Assembly: GCF_029784165.1 (NCBI RefSeq)
Contig: NC_073696.1
Span: 236,948,892 to 237,012,891, forward strand
Direction of reading: 5' to 3'
Source: Wyeomyia smithii
Taxonomy: Eukaryota; Arthropoda; Insecta; Diptera; Culicidae
Length of the DNA: 64,000 nucleotides
Numbering within the stretch: the stretch's first letter is position 1; each line of letters opens with the position of its first letter. The notes beneath the pieces are model-generated. The model searched no databases and was not told the origin of the DNA. It worked only from the letters and a program-made list of their open reading frames with translations. Made by a program: the position numbers and the translations under genes. Of the stretch, positions 20,386-32,921 are shown in pieces.

Positions 20386-22972
20386 CGCCCCTCGCCTTCA
20401 TTCTAGCCTAATAGCATTTTCGGAACAACTGTTTGTATGGATGACCCGCATAATCGTAAATTGTCAAAAATTTCGAAAAGTTTACTATACTGAAAGTTAA
20501 AAAAAAACTTTTTAGTGCTAAGAGATAGAGGAATGGTTTACACAGAAAAGTTGTTGTAAATTCAAAAATATGAAACTTTGATGAACAAATGAAAATCTTA
20601 TCTTATTTCGGTACAAAATTATAAAGTATATTACATGAAACATACTTAAAAATTTGTTTTTTTGTACTTAACTTTTGTTAGTTGCATGCACTTCAAGAAC
20701 GTATAGGTTGAAAAGGGGCAAGTGGAATCATGATGTCAATACTTTTCTTTAAAGGTAAGCTGAAGTACTATAAACTCCTTTAGGCTTTATTTGTCCCAAT
20801 CCACCCAAATTAAAGTACGGCGAGCATATAGGTATCACAGTAGGTTTTTATATATCAATAATACTAACTTTTTTGAGATAAGAGATAGTGAAATGGCTTA
20901 TTCAGCAAAGTTTTAGAAGTGCTAAAATATGAAACTTTGCTGAACAAACAAAATTTCTATATTCATTAAGTGCAGAATTACAAAGTATTTTCTATAAAAG
21001 TCAATTAAAAGTTAGTTTTTTGTACTTATCCTTTGTTGGTTACATTTTACAAGAAAACGTTGTTCTAAAGAAGCATTTGGGCACACAAAACACACGTTTT
21101 TGTTGAAGGCCATATAACTCCAGGACTTTTCCTTAAAAAGTTATAGCACATTTAACTTAATTTTTCGATAATTTAACCTACTGTGACATATGCTCGCCGT
21201 ACTCTAATATGGGTGGATTGGGACAAATGAAACCTAAAGGAGTTTATAGTACTTCAGCTTAACTTCAAGGAAAAGTATTGACATCATGATTCCACTTGCC
21301 CCTTTTCAACATATACGTTCATAAAGTTATCGAAAAAATATGCTAAAAATTACTTTGTAAGGAAAAGTCTTGGAGATATATGGTCTTTGGCAAAAATGTG
21401 TGTTTTGGGTGCCCTAACAATTCCTCCGAACAACACTTTCGTGTAAAATGCAACTAACAAAAGTTAAGTACAAAAAACTCACTTTTAAGTAAGTTCCATA
21501 TATTATACATTATAACTTTGTACCGGAAAAAGATAGGATTTTCATTTGCTCAACAAAGTTTCATATTTTAGAATTTCCAACAACTTTTCTGTATAAGCTA
21601 TTCCTCTATCTCAGCGGTTCTCAATCTTTTTTTGTCCGCGTACCCCTTGACGATATTTTTCATATCGATTGTACCCCCTGGCTTGGAATGCTTTCGCATA
21701 GTGGAGAGAGTAGTGGTAACGGGTGACTAAAAATCTGGAATTTTTTTGGGGCTCTTTTACTCCACAACAACACTTAGAGAGAAATGAAAATATGTATATG
21801 AAAGCTCTACCTTTCCTCTTTATGTCAGCTTTTTGTGTTTTGTTTATACATGCTCAATTCGGTTCAAAATGGCGTCCAAACAAGGAGCATTCCGCAAGTG
21901 CATTGTACGTTTCGGTATGAACTGCAAAACAATTTTGACAAGCGGTGAGTAAACCATTTTGAAAGCGAAAATCTTCCGGTTTTTTTTTGTTTATGGTTTT
22001 CTGCAAACCTCAACTATAATCCGCCAGAGAGAAAGCTGAAGACCAGCCTGCGTAGTGAACAGAAAAGGAATTTTCCCTTTTTGTCAAGTCATGGTTCAAG
22101 CCTAGTGGTTTGGCTATCAATTAAAATTTATACCAGAACGAATGTTTGAACAACATTATGATTCCATTTCTTTTGAAACATCATACAAATGAATTGAATA
22201 TGTGATTCAGCCAGAAAAAAAATCATCACAGTACGTCAAAAACACAAACGTTTCTAAGCAACCACTCGACTCCATTTGTACCCCAAATACGCAACCCAAC
22301 AAATCCACCCCAGTGTCCTTCAATCGAAGATTTCCTTGGGATTTTGAGTGCAAAAATAACTGGAAATCAACGAATTGTGAACATTTGATCGGTAAAATCA
22401 AGAGATGCCTTCGAAAAGCGGACTTGAAAGTCGTACAACGCTCTTGTTTCGGCAGGAAAAGAAAATTTCATCGGGAGGTCGATAACGGACCTTTCTCAAA
22501 TGTTCAATATTTTTTGTTAGCTAATAGTGAATGTATCTTCATAAGAATTAAATCAGTTTTTCTTTAATTTCTTCCTCCTTTTTGACAGCTGTAGAAAAAA
22601 AATCCAAATTTTTAGTTGTCACCCGTTAGTTTAGTTCAGTTTTCAAAATGAACTATGGTTTGTTTGATTGCTACAGTCATTTTTTTAGGAGCAAAATTGA
22701 ACAACAAATGAAGTATTATAAAAAAATTGCTTTGTCCGCCATAACTGGTTTTTCTTTCACGTACCCCCTGAAAGCTTTCGAGTACCTCCAGGGGTACGCG
22801 TACCCCAGGTTGAGAACCGATGCTCTATCTCTTAACATTAAAAAGTTAGTTTTATCTTTAATTTTAGTATAGTAAACTTTCCAATTTTTTTGACAATTTG
22901 CAATAATGCTGGTCATTAATAAAAGAATGGTTCCGAAGACACTACTAAGCAAGGATGAAGGTGAAAGGCGCT
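20386..22972. mobile_element. Long palindromic element split by a hAT-type insertion
   Basis: The left arm from about 20386 (CGCCCCTCGCCTTCATTC) pairs with the right end near 22972. Left TTTTCGGAACAACTG and GTAAATTGTCAAAAATTT (20413-20475) match the right 22869-22935 in reverse. Inner arms also pair: the block with GTACTTAACTTTTGTTAGTTGCAT at about 20665 against 21445, and GAAAAGGGGCAAGTGGAATCATGATGTC at about 20712 against 21280-21310. Without the insertion it would be about 1.37 kb. It has no coding capacity. Confidence 0.8.
21612..22822. mobile_element. hAT-type non-autonomous DNA transposon
   Basis: The ends are CAGCGGTTCTCAATCT and, read from the other side, CATCGGTTCTCAACCT, followed by GTACCCC-rich subterminal sequence. 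This is the typical look of hAT ends. A perfect 8-bp target duplication CTCTATCT lies at 21604-21611 and 22823-22830, the length expected for hAT. The target site is inside the palindromic element. A 121-codon frame (22202-22567) shows no transposase motif, so the copy is judged non-autonomous. Confidence 0.9.
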
Positions 22973-25071
22973 GAGAATGTTTTCAAGTAATTATTAAATG
23001 ACAAAACTTTTTTCACAAAGCTACCTCTTCCCAAACCTAATTGAACTATTAACGCCATAATACCGAATGACTCAGCAATAGAACAAAAAGAAACAAAGAT
23101 ATGGGACTAATCCTTTGTTGCGCCTTTAGTGATTATTTGCATTCTTACTCGTAAGACAAGATTAAAGACACTGCAGGGTGAATGTAATGTCCAATATTTA
23201 AATGTTGTTTTCCAGAAAAAATATTCCGTTTTTGGCACTGTTCATATTTGGCAACTGAAAGTCCCGGAGCCTGTTGCTGGATCCGTGTAAAATAAGCGAG
23301 TTATTTCGAGAAACCGTGCAAAAAAAAGGCGTGTAAAAAGAGTTTCGTGACCGTGCAAAAAACAAAATCGAGTGCAATTATTTTTTTCGAGGATGCTTCC
23401 CATGTAAAAGCGAGCGTGTTTAAAAGAACCGTGTTGATTCGAGAAACCTTGGAAAAAAGTGTGAAAAAATCCGTGTAAAAAAGCCGTTCAAAAAGAAAAT
23501 ACGGTGTATATTGAAAATAAGAAAAAGTATTTTTGCATCTAATTGTTATGGGGATGAGCTTGTTCTATGAATCAAACTTGCTGAAGACATTGAGTCATAA
23601 AATCAACGTTTCACAGTCAAATCTAAAACGATCACGATTTTTCGAGTTTGGACCTATGCTGATTACTGTGAGATTTTAAATAAATCTTTCCACCAATTTT
23701 AAATGTCATGAAATATAAAACTTGGGATGTACAGAAAACATCCTGGACGGCATAACGAATCGAATGTTGTACTCAGATATTTTGGTGCATTTTTTGTCTA
23801 AGCCGAAAACAGACTCTTATATACCCCAAAGAAGGTTTAATTTCCTATCGATCGTGCTAAAGAATACATAAATTAATCGTATGCATGCTATGATTGTTTG
23901 AAATCTGTGTTACTACAATGCTAGACAATTTTCAATAGTAAAAATTAGTTTGCATAATCAAATTACAATTTTACGTATTTGGGTGGATTCTTGGTTTTTT
24001 TCCAATATATTACTGTAAGAACGAAGCCCATCCAATAAGTACATGGAATTGGACATCATTTCGTTTCCTGTTTTGATTTGAAATTTTAATTTTTACGTTA
24101 ACGTCATAAACCATGCATCACGTGCTTAATTACCATCTCCATACCCGATTGCTGAGTAAAATTTACGACCAGACCTGTCCTGCTGTGGTCAAAAGCCATT
24201 TTCACACCAAAGGATCGCTTTCCCCTGGAGTCACACACTGGTCTGATCATAATTAATGCAGCATTATTAAGTGTCGTCTGTCCATGTTAAATATTCATCA
24301 CCCAAACATAAACCGATGCGTAAAGGCGAAGCTTTCTCCACTCGGTAACGCTTTCATCGCTTATAGGCTTTGCCATTGTGTAGCAGATTCGTCGAATCCC
24401 TGTGATTTTTTTGCCGTTACGGTCAAACTTCGTATCAACAGCAAACGGAGCAACGGAGCCGTTGTCAGAAATAAGGAGAAAAGAAATATGTCACTTCAAA
24501 ACTGGCTTCATCGGCAGACCACGAAGGGAATTGATATTTCATGAAAGTACAAAATCCTTCCTTCGGAAGGGCAAAGGTTTAATTAAACAACAGAACACAG
24601 GCTCAGGTATAGTTTTCTGCCTAGCGACAGCCCCAGCCGACCGTATCGAACACATGTTCGTGGCAATTTGTTCTTCCAGTCCGTCCGATTGACATCTTGT
24701 TCCTCAAACGTTCGGGCGAATTTCAATTATGTGAAGTGAAACACAGTATAGCTCAGATCCATGTTGATGTCGACATCTGACACGGGAGCAGCCGGAACCA
24801 ATTTAACAGATGGCCAAATTCTGTCCATAGGGACAGGTGCGGTTAGACCCAGGCACTCTAACTTTAAAAAGATCCACAAGCGATAGCATCTTTCTGCTCT
24901 GGAAGCTCCTGCTTGTCAATCTGGGTGCTAACCAATCAATTTCCGACTTCTGCAGCATTCAGGAGCTGTTACACGGTTGTTGGTTGCAAAGCCTCTAAAC
25001 GATTTTGGATTTCGGTTTTCCATGTATGTATGAATTTCATGTGAAGTCTATTTCATTTCCGCCACAACATA
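22973..25071. other. Intergenic sequence with a short-repeat patch
   Basis: The patch at 23285-23500 is annotated separately. Frames at 24284-24692 are open but unrecognised. The rest, 23500-25070, shows no repeat family or gene that I can support. Confidence 0.45.
23285..23500. repeat. Irregular CCGTGTAAAAAA repeat
   Basis: The motif (C/G)CGTG(T/C)AAAAAA recurs about ten times with GTTTCGTGA and TCGAGAAACC spacers. It looks like the complement of the ACGCG-T6 patches at 4518 and 6058. Confidence 0.55.
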
Positions 25072-25327
25072 CCCCGTGGTTCTGTGGTTAGCGATGTCGG
25101 TCGGCTAGCTCTCCCACACGGTTGTGACATCGGGTTCGATTCCCGATCAGGTCGAGGATCTTTTCGAGCTGGAAATTTTCTCGACTCAGCACTGGGGCAC
25201 GGTGTATCGTTGTACTTATCCTACACATGCAAAATGTGCCAAAAACAATATCGATAACGAATTCTCTCAACTAATCTAGTTGATCGAGACCGCATAAGCC
25301 CCCCAAGCTTGCGTGCGATATTGTTAT
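25072..25327 (+). mobile_element. tRNA-derived SINE, Feilai-like
   Basis: CCCCGTGGTTCTGTGGTTAGCGATG opens a polymerase III-type head with B box GGTTCGATTCCCG. The body includes TCGAGCTGGAAATTTTCTCG and CACTGGGGCACGGTGTATCG, ending GTGCGATATTGTTATA. ATACCCC at 25069-25075 and 25326-25332 may be the target duplication, although it overlaps the family start. It is nearly identical in layout to 52250-52517. A minus-strand 60-codon frame here is a shadow. Confidence 0.85.
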
Positions 25328-27877
25328 ACCCCTTTCTCCCAATCTTCCCGTAAATTATAATTCCGATGAACCGATAATTAAATTAGACACTTTGTATTTA
25401 AAAGTCAAAGCTCCCTGCTTGTGTAAACCTCAGCTCAGTTCAGTCGAAGTTGCACCTAATTCCATTAGCATATCGTTTGTTCGGGTCGATTCACCGTCGC
25501 GCCGACCGACGTTTGCACTCATCAGGATTCAGGTAAAATAACGACATCGTCTTCCAGCAGTGACCGGCGAAAGAAGCTTAACGTGGCTGCCGTCTTACAC
25601 AGATCGCGAGCCGAATTCGTTTCATTGGCTGGATTTGAACAAAGTTGCGGGAAGGGTGGCCTGGGAGGTGCGGCGCTATAACGTGGAACGGCAGCCGTGA
25701 ACCGTAAATTGAAAAAGGATCAAACCCCACGGGATGTCATGCCAATCCTTGTGATGTCAATTTTTCCTGCCTCATCGATGATTAAATGGAATCAGGACGA
25801 AGAAAGTTTTTATTTGGGGCCAGATTACCAGGGAACAGTAAACTTGATGTTGGAAGCTCTAAGAGTAAGATACCATTATAAGTATCATCATATTTTTTAT
25901 TATTGTCTGTTTGACTAAGGACTTCTGTATGATTAGAGAAATGACCTTATTTGCTGAAGTGGGTTCGCAGCTTGGATTTGATAAAACATCGTTACGTTAT
26001 TGTCATTTTTTGCGTAAAACTCTACAGAGTCCTAACTCTTTCAACGATGTAAAACATGTTATTATGGGCGGCAGCAGTTTAACATATCTTTTATGGCTCG
26101 AAGCATCCCAGCCATCTCCCAAAACACGCGTGCCCTGCGTGTTACAAAATCGCCATACGGTCATGTACTACCAATCCAATCCCGATATCTGATGCTGGAT
26201 TACAGTCGAACGACGCATCAAACAGCACCGGAAGCACTTATTTCAACTCAATTATTATAATGGGATTACCGGGGAAAAAGATAACTAGCCAGAATCGGAT
26301 CACCCGCAGTGCTGCACAACGATAATGGGGTCATAAACCGCCAACGAGAAAGCACGTTAATTGACTCCGTACGAATGGTGCGCGGACAATTTCGGGGCAG
26401 GATGTAAGCGTCGCGACTAAACCCGAACCGTTCGCCATTGCGTCTGCCAACCTGCGATGGAAAAACGGTACGGTTCGGTCCTAATCAGATTATTTGAAAA
26501 TTTTGCCGTCGTCCTGCCGACCGCATTTGGAAATCAGCTGTTCTTGGAAATTGGGGACGAGACGACTATCCCGTCTATCTGGAGTACAAAACAAGTACAT
26601 ACACGAAATTTGGGTAATTTCGGATCGAGATAGCGATTGCAGTTCAATTTGTCACATTCACATTTCAAACGCATTCTGATTGCGGTCACTAATACAAACA
26701 GCTAAGGAAATTTAAGGGCTTGATGTCACTAACACGTGGTTGACAAATCTTATTTTATCTGATAGCCAGGACTCCTAGAAATAATCATCATTTGTCAGAT
26801 ATTACTTTACAATGAAGCTGCACAGTTGACTGCCAATTTGAGCACGAAATTGTAACAGTTGCTATCTAAAATTATCCCAGTCGTTCCAGGGAACATATTC
26901 ACCAAGGTATTTGCTGTATACCTGCTGTCTTCCGGTGAAATCATGGCAGCTTTTATCCGTTTCCATTTTGGAGCATAAGCTCCTAGCGTCGAATACCAAA
27001 TTTCAACCACCCACCTCGTATTTCTTATCGCGCCCAGAGCCGGAACTCAGCATTTGTTCGCCCACCGACGACGCCCAGCTGTCTACTGGTGGATGCTTCG
27101 CGGATTATGTAAAGCAGCAGCCGCCATCGGGAACGGGGAGTTGTGTGTGGACGAGTGAAATCGCAATAGCATACCGTAGTGCATCTTGTTAGCTGCACTG
27201 CCAGCCAAATGCAGAGTGCACCATTTTCAGGTCCCCACGGGACGGCATGTTTATTATTAATGCTAATTGAAAGGTGCATCCAAATTATCCCAACCTGACT
27301 GCCAGCACGGAATGATGAATGCATTCGGGCTCTTGCTACTTGTCATGCTGTAACGGTGGGACGGTTGAATGGCAATTGCAGAAACGGTAATCTTAAACCA
27401 TGTAAACCTTCGCTTCCGACCGAATGGATCCGTCCGTTTAAGGAGACGTGCAGCTGAAATGTACATTCCAGGAAGTCTTGTCAAATCACGCTTTTGGCTG
27501 TTAAAGAATGGCTATGACTCCTGTGAAGCAAAATATTAAGAAAATGAGCAGAGTACGATGAGAGCTGAATGAGTGATTAACCTTTCCTAATTGCTATTAT
27601 TTTTTCTTTCTTTCCAGTTTCCGCTCTTGCCTTATCTGGATCAACGCTTCCAGTATCATTATTGTTTACAATGGATTAATACTTACTTTGCTTTAAGCTC
27701 TCGTTGAATTGGTTTTAAATATATGAAGTGTGCATTATCAAAAAAACCTAAATTAATCCACCTAGCGGTCAGATCCGGCCTTTCTCATTCAAACATTTAT
27801 TTGTAAAAATAGAACATGAACGCTTCAATCCAATAAATGTATGTCACTCTTTAGGTTCTAAAATATTGATGTTGTAA
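25328..27877. other. Mostly unique, moderately GC-rich sequence
   Basis: No repeat family is recognised. A promoter-like arrangement with a splice-donor-like CAG/GTAAAA lies at 25396-25540 (see findings). Open frames at 25697-26192 and 26494-27324 show no domains. This is one of the likelier places for host regulatory or intronic DNA, by absence of transposons only. Confidence 0.4.
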
Positions 27878-28300
27878 TCTATACATATAAAAATGTAGTC
27901 CGGTCTGTCTGTCTGTTTGGTCCATATAGGCTCGAAAACTACCGAACCGATCGACGTGAAAATTTGTATGTAGGGGTTTTTGGTCCCGATAAAAGTTCCT
28001 ATGATAGTTGAGACCCCTCCCTCTTCTGTAAAGGAGGGGTCCAATACAAATGAAACATACATTTCTGCACAACTCAAGAACAAACCAAGCAAATGAAACC
28101 GAATTTGGCATGTGGATGTTTTAAAGGGTATTAAATATGTCCATAATGGTTCGACGCCCCTCCCTCTTATGGAAGCACATGTTTCTGCACAAATTTCTGC
28201 ACATCTCGCGAACTAATCAACTAAATGGAACCATATTTGGCAGGTGAATGTTTTTAGTGGCAACAAATATGTTCCATAATCGACCTCAGGCAACATTTTG

Positions 28301-28432
28301 GATATTGTTTTTGGCACATTTTGCATGTGTAGGATAAGTGCAACGATACACCGTGCCCCAGTGCTGAGTCGAGAAAATTTCCACCTCAAAAAGATCCTCG
28401 ACATCGCTAACCACAGAGCCACGGGGACCACA
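28301..28432 (-). mobile_element. Feilai-like SINE fragment lacking the B-box region
   Basis: On the minus strand it starts GTGGTCCCCGTGGCTCTGTGG, reaches GCGATG, then skips the segment with the B box and resumes at TCGAGGATCTTTTTGAGG. It stops at CAAAAACAATATC, missing the last 60-70 bases. Compared with copy 1 of the composite, some 70 bases of host sequence are missing at the insertion. Confidence 0.75.
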
Positions 28433-30420
28433 AGAAAGATACACAGGAGCTGAATTCGACCACAGATACCATTTTGAATTCTAATATGGCGACTTCCGGC
28501 TACGGAAAACCAGCGGCAAACGACCAAATACCACCCAATATGAGTATTTTCGGAGTAGTAATGATGCACTGGAGCCACAAATCGACTTTAGACACCATTA
28601 TGAATTGTAGGATGGCAGCTTGTGGTTTCTGGGAAACAACCAAAAATGGCCGATTTCCGTCTAACATGAGTATCTCCGGATCTAGAATGATACACAGCAG
28701 CTGAAATCGAAAATGATCAAATTACACCCAATATGGGTGTTTTTTCTACCAGAATGACGCTCAGAGGCCAGAAATTATATTAAATACCATTTTGAAATCC
28801 AAGATGGCGACTTCCGGTTTTAAAAAATAGCCTAAAATAAACAAATACCATCCAATATGAGTATCTCTGGAACCAGAATGATGCAATGAGCTAACAATTG
28901 ACATCAGGCGCCATTTTGAATCGCTAAATGGCAACTTCTAGGAAACAGTCGAAAATGACCAAATAATACTCAACATGGATATTTCCGTAATCGAGATGAT
29001 GCATAGAAACCAAACATTGACCCTTGACACCATTTTGAATTTAAAGACGACCACTGTTAGTTTCTGGAAAACAACCAAAATAACTGAATACCTCCCAATA
29101 TGGGTATTTCCGGTGTTAGATTGATGCCAGAAAATTTGCTGAAAATGACCGAATACCACACAATATATATAATATATTCAGAATTAGGGCGATGTACAGA
29201 AGCCAAAAGTCGAGGATGTAGTCATTTCGATAAAACCAATAAAACCGATAAACCAAACGATTTGTCTTTTGACTTTGAACATATCCTATGACCGATTCGT
29301 CGTGCATTTGCAGACTTTGAACACATCGCAAGGAATCAATGACTTTGGAACGTTCAAATAGTACAAAACCACATTTAAATTATGTTGAGGCCACATAAAT
29401 ATATCAATCGAAGCAGGTATAGTTTTAAATAGTCTTTGAGTTTCTTTTCTTTCCATAACTTTTGAGCCACATATCAAATTGTTATAAAGTTTGTTATTCG
29501 TAAGTTTGAGAGATGACTCGTTCGTATGACACTAGTTATGTTCAAATAAGTCATGTGAAATAATAGACTTTCATTGTTTCATTAACAATTTAATACATAA
29601 CGGTGGCTTAAGTTCAATAATAATCAAATGAAATGGGAACGTATAGGGCAGCCAAACTTTGAAACCACGTGCTCAATCATAATTCATCAGTTATCCTTTA
29701 AATAGCCCGCTCATCTGATAATAATATTGATCAAATCGGTTGTGTAGTTTTTGAGATAATGAAGTTTCGTGATTTTCACATTTTGGTACTTTACAGACGA
29801 AGTTACAGTCCGATTACAGTAAAATTCAATAGGGTGTTACGAGGCAGCTAGACTTATGAATTGACACTAATTTTGTGGAATTCGGGTCAGCCATCTCTGA
29901 GAAAAGTGAGTGAGTTCAAGTAGTCTTTGGAATATGTTCCTTTTCATAGCTGGATTTCACATTTTTAAACATAACAGCCAAAGTAATAGTCCGATTGCAA
30001 AACAAATCAATAGGGTCTTATGGGGCAACTAAACCTTCCATTTGACACTGATTTTATGAAAATCGGTTCAGCCATCTCTGAGAAACATGAGTGAGATTAA
30101 GTAGTCTTCAAAACACGTTTCTTATCGTAACTTTTGAACCACAAGTACAATATTTATGAAATTCAAAAGTTAAAGGTTTTTCAGGTAGCCCGTTCATTTG
30201 AAATCAATTTTGTTCAAATCGGTTGTGTAGTTTTCGAGATAATGATGTTTCATGATTTTTACATTTTGAAACATAACCTCTAAACTAAAAATCCGATTAC
30301 AATGAAATTTGATAGGGTCTTATGGGACAAAAAGACCTTTCATTTGCAATTGATTTCATTAAAAAACGGTCCAGCCATCTCTGAGAAAAGTGAGTGAGAA
30401 TAAAAATCTGCACATACACC

Positions 30421-30423
<3 letters not shown>

Positions 30424-30473
<50 letters not shown>
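30424..30473. repeat. (CA)n microsatellite
   Basis: About 25 uninterrupted CA units lie in the 3' part of composite copy 2. The equivalent site in copy 1 (16070-16103) is shorter and broken by AT. Both strands read open here only because of the repeat. Confidence 0.95.
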
Positions 30474-30478
<5 letters not shown>

Positions 30479-30596
30479 GAAAATGCTCAGCTCGTCGAGC
30501 TGAGTCGAGTGATATATGCCATTCGGCCCTTTGGAGCACTTTTATACTTCCGGTTTTGCAAGTGATTGCTATTCCTTTCTAGGAGAAAGGCAAAAA

Positions 30597-31766
30597 TATG
30601 TAAAAATTTGATCAACGAGAAATATTTTCCAATTTCGATTTTTATTTTCGTGACTTCAAACGAAACATTAAGATGGATAACCTGTTGTTGAGTGTCTCAG
30701 TTGAATAAAATCAAATTAAATTCTACTACTAAGAGAAGCATTTAACTTTCGATTCTCTTTACCCATGTCCCCGAATGCACCATTTGACTACATATACTGC
30801 TTAGCTTTCGAGTACACTCGAGCGAATAGTCGCGCTAGAAAGCTTTATTTCATGCAAGATCTATGGGGCGAAGAATTCTATGCAACATTGCGTAGAATTC
30901 GTTTCTCTCAGTGAAATACCTCCCCCCCCCCCCATGATCAGTATAATTAATGTACAGTCCTGTGTCTTTGCTGCTCCACAATAAATTGTTTTTGTTTTTC
31001 TGGTGCAGGAGATACAAACAGTTTGAACTAACTGTAATGTGACTCCTTTTCGTTTGCTTGGAAAGCGAACTATTTCAATGTGCTAGAATGGCCCAGCAGC
31101 GGAACATATTCAATATGCTGCTTACCTATGGCGATGGAAAACCATCAAACAACAAATCAGTGCTTTTCATGCAAAACATTCTAGCTTTAAGTTAGATTTA
31201 GTTTCAGCTCGTAGTCGGCAGCGAGGATAAAAAATTTGCTTTTAGTTATTAAGATACTTTAGAAAGTAAGCTACCAGATATAATTGGCGCCGTTAAACAT
31301 TAAATTGTATATGTGCCGTGTCGAATAAATTATAGACGAAGAAAAAAAAAATGTGCTAGAATCTTGCATGCAAGTATAGTCAGAGACAGGCATAGGGGTA
31401 CTGCCCAAATTTTGTGCCTCTATGTGATTGTTTCAATTTTCAACTGACTTGAACTTTCATATATATGTATAGTAAAAAATATTTCAAAAATCGAAATTTG
31501 GGATCGAGATAGTTAGACAATGTTTCGCAGAAGTTGGCCTTTCCGTTTGGCAGATAGTAATTTTACTGATTTTCGCTACGGATAATTTGGTTTACGAAAC
31601 GCTAATCGCTAAATTTTCAAGGGCAAAAAAATATTTACAAAAAAACTGTGAATATTGACCTTCTTTTGGACTCCAAAGACGAGCACGCTGTACAAACCTG
31701 CAGCTGCAGCTATTGTCGACTATAGTTTATAACTTACTACTAAAAAAAATCACTCACTCATTAGTA
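30597..31766. other. Intergenic sequence with hairpins and a possible LTR remnant
   Basis: GAATTCTATGCAA pairs with TTGCGTAGAATTC at 30873-30900 (13-bp stem, one G:T). A C-run lies at about 30921-30933. Near 31285 the phrase TGGCGCCGTTAAACA could be a retroviral-type primer site after an LTR-like stretch, but no gag or pol frame follows. Confidence 0.4.
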
Positions 31767-32794
31767 CAGTCCCCCCACGATTATGGATCATTTAAGAATG
31801 TGTACGAATTCGAAAAATCATTTCTGACCAATTTTATTGTTTATAAGTAATCTATAAATGTTTTCAGTCACAGAAATGTGTAATCTTTCACTTCATTAAG
31901 TATTTCTTTCCATGTTTTGTGCATATTTCTCAGAAAATATATTCATTTCATAACTCACCAGATAGACAATTATGGATCACTTTTGAGAGCGGTTCTAATT
32001 ATGAGACAATTCGCATCATATTATGGATCAGCATAACAAAAAACAGCTTTTGGCAACGAATTCATTCAATAAACCTTATTTAAATTATGTTATTTGAAGA
32101 AATAACATATTTCAAATCGTATAAAAGATCCCGCATGGCCTGGCCACATTTTATGTTGCTTCTGAGGTTGCAGTTAGATCGAGAGTCCAGGTATGTAGCT
32201 CCCGAAGGTAGCAATGAACCATATGTATACGGTACATCATAACAGTTTCCCGCTTTACGTAGCTTTCCTGTCCCTCGTGCCTTGGAAATAATATTTTTCA
32301 AAGGCTCAGCACTGTTTAGCATCCGTTTAGAGCTCAATAGAAGTTGAGAGGGTGTTTTAATTGGTAAAAATCACATTTGAATCGGAGTGATCCTTAAATA
32401 ACTAATTTATACATAAAAATCGTTATCAACCATCAACATTTTGATGAATCGTGAAGAACTTACCTTGATCTTTGTGTATGAGTTATATTTTGCACGAGAA
32501 TTAGCGATTGTATCACATATAAGCCTTATGAATGATGAGCGTTCTACTTACGCTGATTGAGAAAAACGACAAATATTTTGATAGATTCTGGAAGACAATA
32601 TTTCACGGTAATTAAAAACACAACAATCTAGGAATAAGAACGATGTTTTCTGGGTTCAAAGCTAGCAAATATGGCATATTTTACTGCAAAAATGTTACAT
32701 GCTTTCGAATCGACCCGTAATTTAACTGAGTTGAATAACATGACACACAAAAGTGATCCGTAATTGTAGGAGATCCATAATTGTGGGGGGAGTG
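31767..32794. mobile_element. TA-flanked MITE (pogo/Tc1-mariner-like ends)
   Basis: Terminal inverted repeats CAGTCCCCCCACGATTATGG and, from the right, CACTCCCCCCACAATTATGG are flanked by TA on both sides (31765-31766 and 32795-32796). Subterminal copies of ATTATGGATCA occur at about 31971 and 32021. AATTACGGATCACTTTTG lies in reverse near the right end, mirroring AATTATGGATCACTTTTG at about 31969. An 85-codon minus-strand frame (32080-32337) has no recognisable transposase motif. It is probably non-autonomous. Confidence 0.8.
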
Positions 32795-32921
32795 TATTGA
32801 GTTTGAGCCGGAACGGAAAAAAAAAATATTATCTAAACCTTTACCAAAGACATCACACCGATCAAACAAAGCGTTTTTGCTCTAAAAATATTTGTAGTTA
32901 TCAATACCTTCCCAAAATAAA

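Larger units (their letters stand above)
27878..30596 (+). mobile_element. Helitron-like composite repeat, copy 2
   Basis: It begins TCTATACATATAAAAATG after an A, as at many insect Helitron 5' ends, followed by (TCTG)n and CGAAAACTACCGAACCGATC. Module A (to about 28290) is shorter than in copy 1. Modules B (about 28440-29200) and C (29200-30410) follow in the same order. A long (CA)n at 30424-30473, a perfect CTCAGCTCG hairpin (30486-30504) and the terminal hairpin (30574-30590) close it. A SINE fragment (28301-28432) replaces part of module B. No Rep/helicase ORF is present, so it is non-autonomous. Confidence 0.75.

Noticed and set aside
22202..22567. 121-codon ORF as hAT transposase
   Set aside because: It has no BED finger, no catalytic DDE context and no C-terminal dimerisation motif. 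The element is too short to be autonomous.
25072..25327. Possible tRNA gene from GGTTCGATTCCCG
   Set aside because: It is the B box of a SINE. No complete cloverleaf is present and the same unit recurs with TSDs.
30297..30582. ORFs with Thr-His or Cys-Val runs across the CA tract
   Set aside because: They are produced by the dinucleotide repeat inside the composite element.
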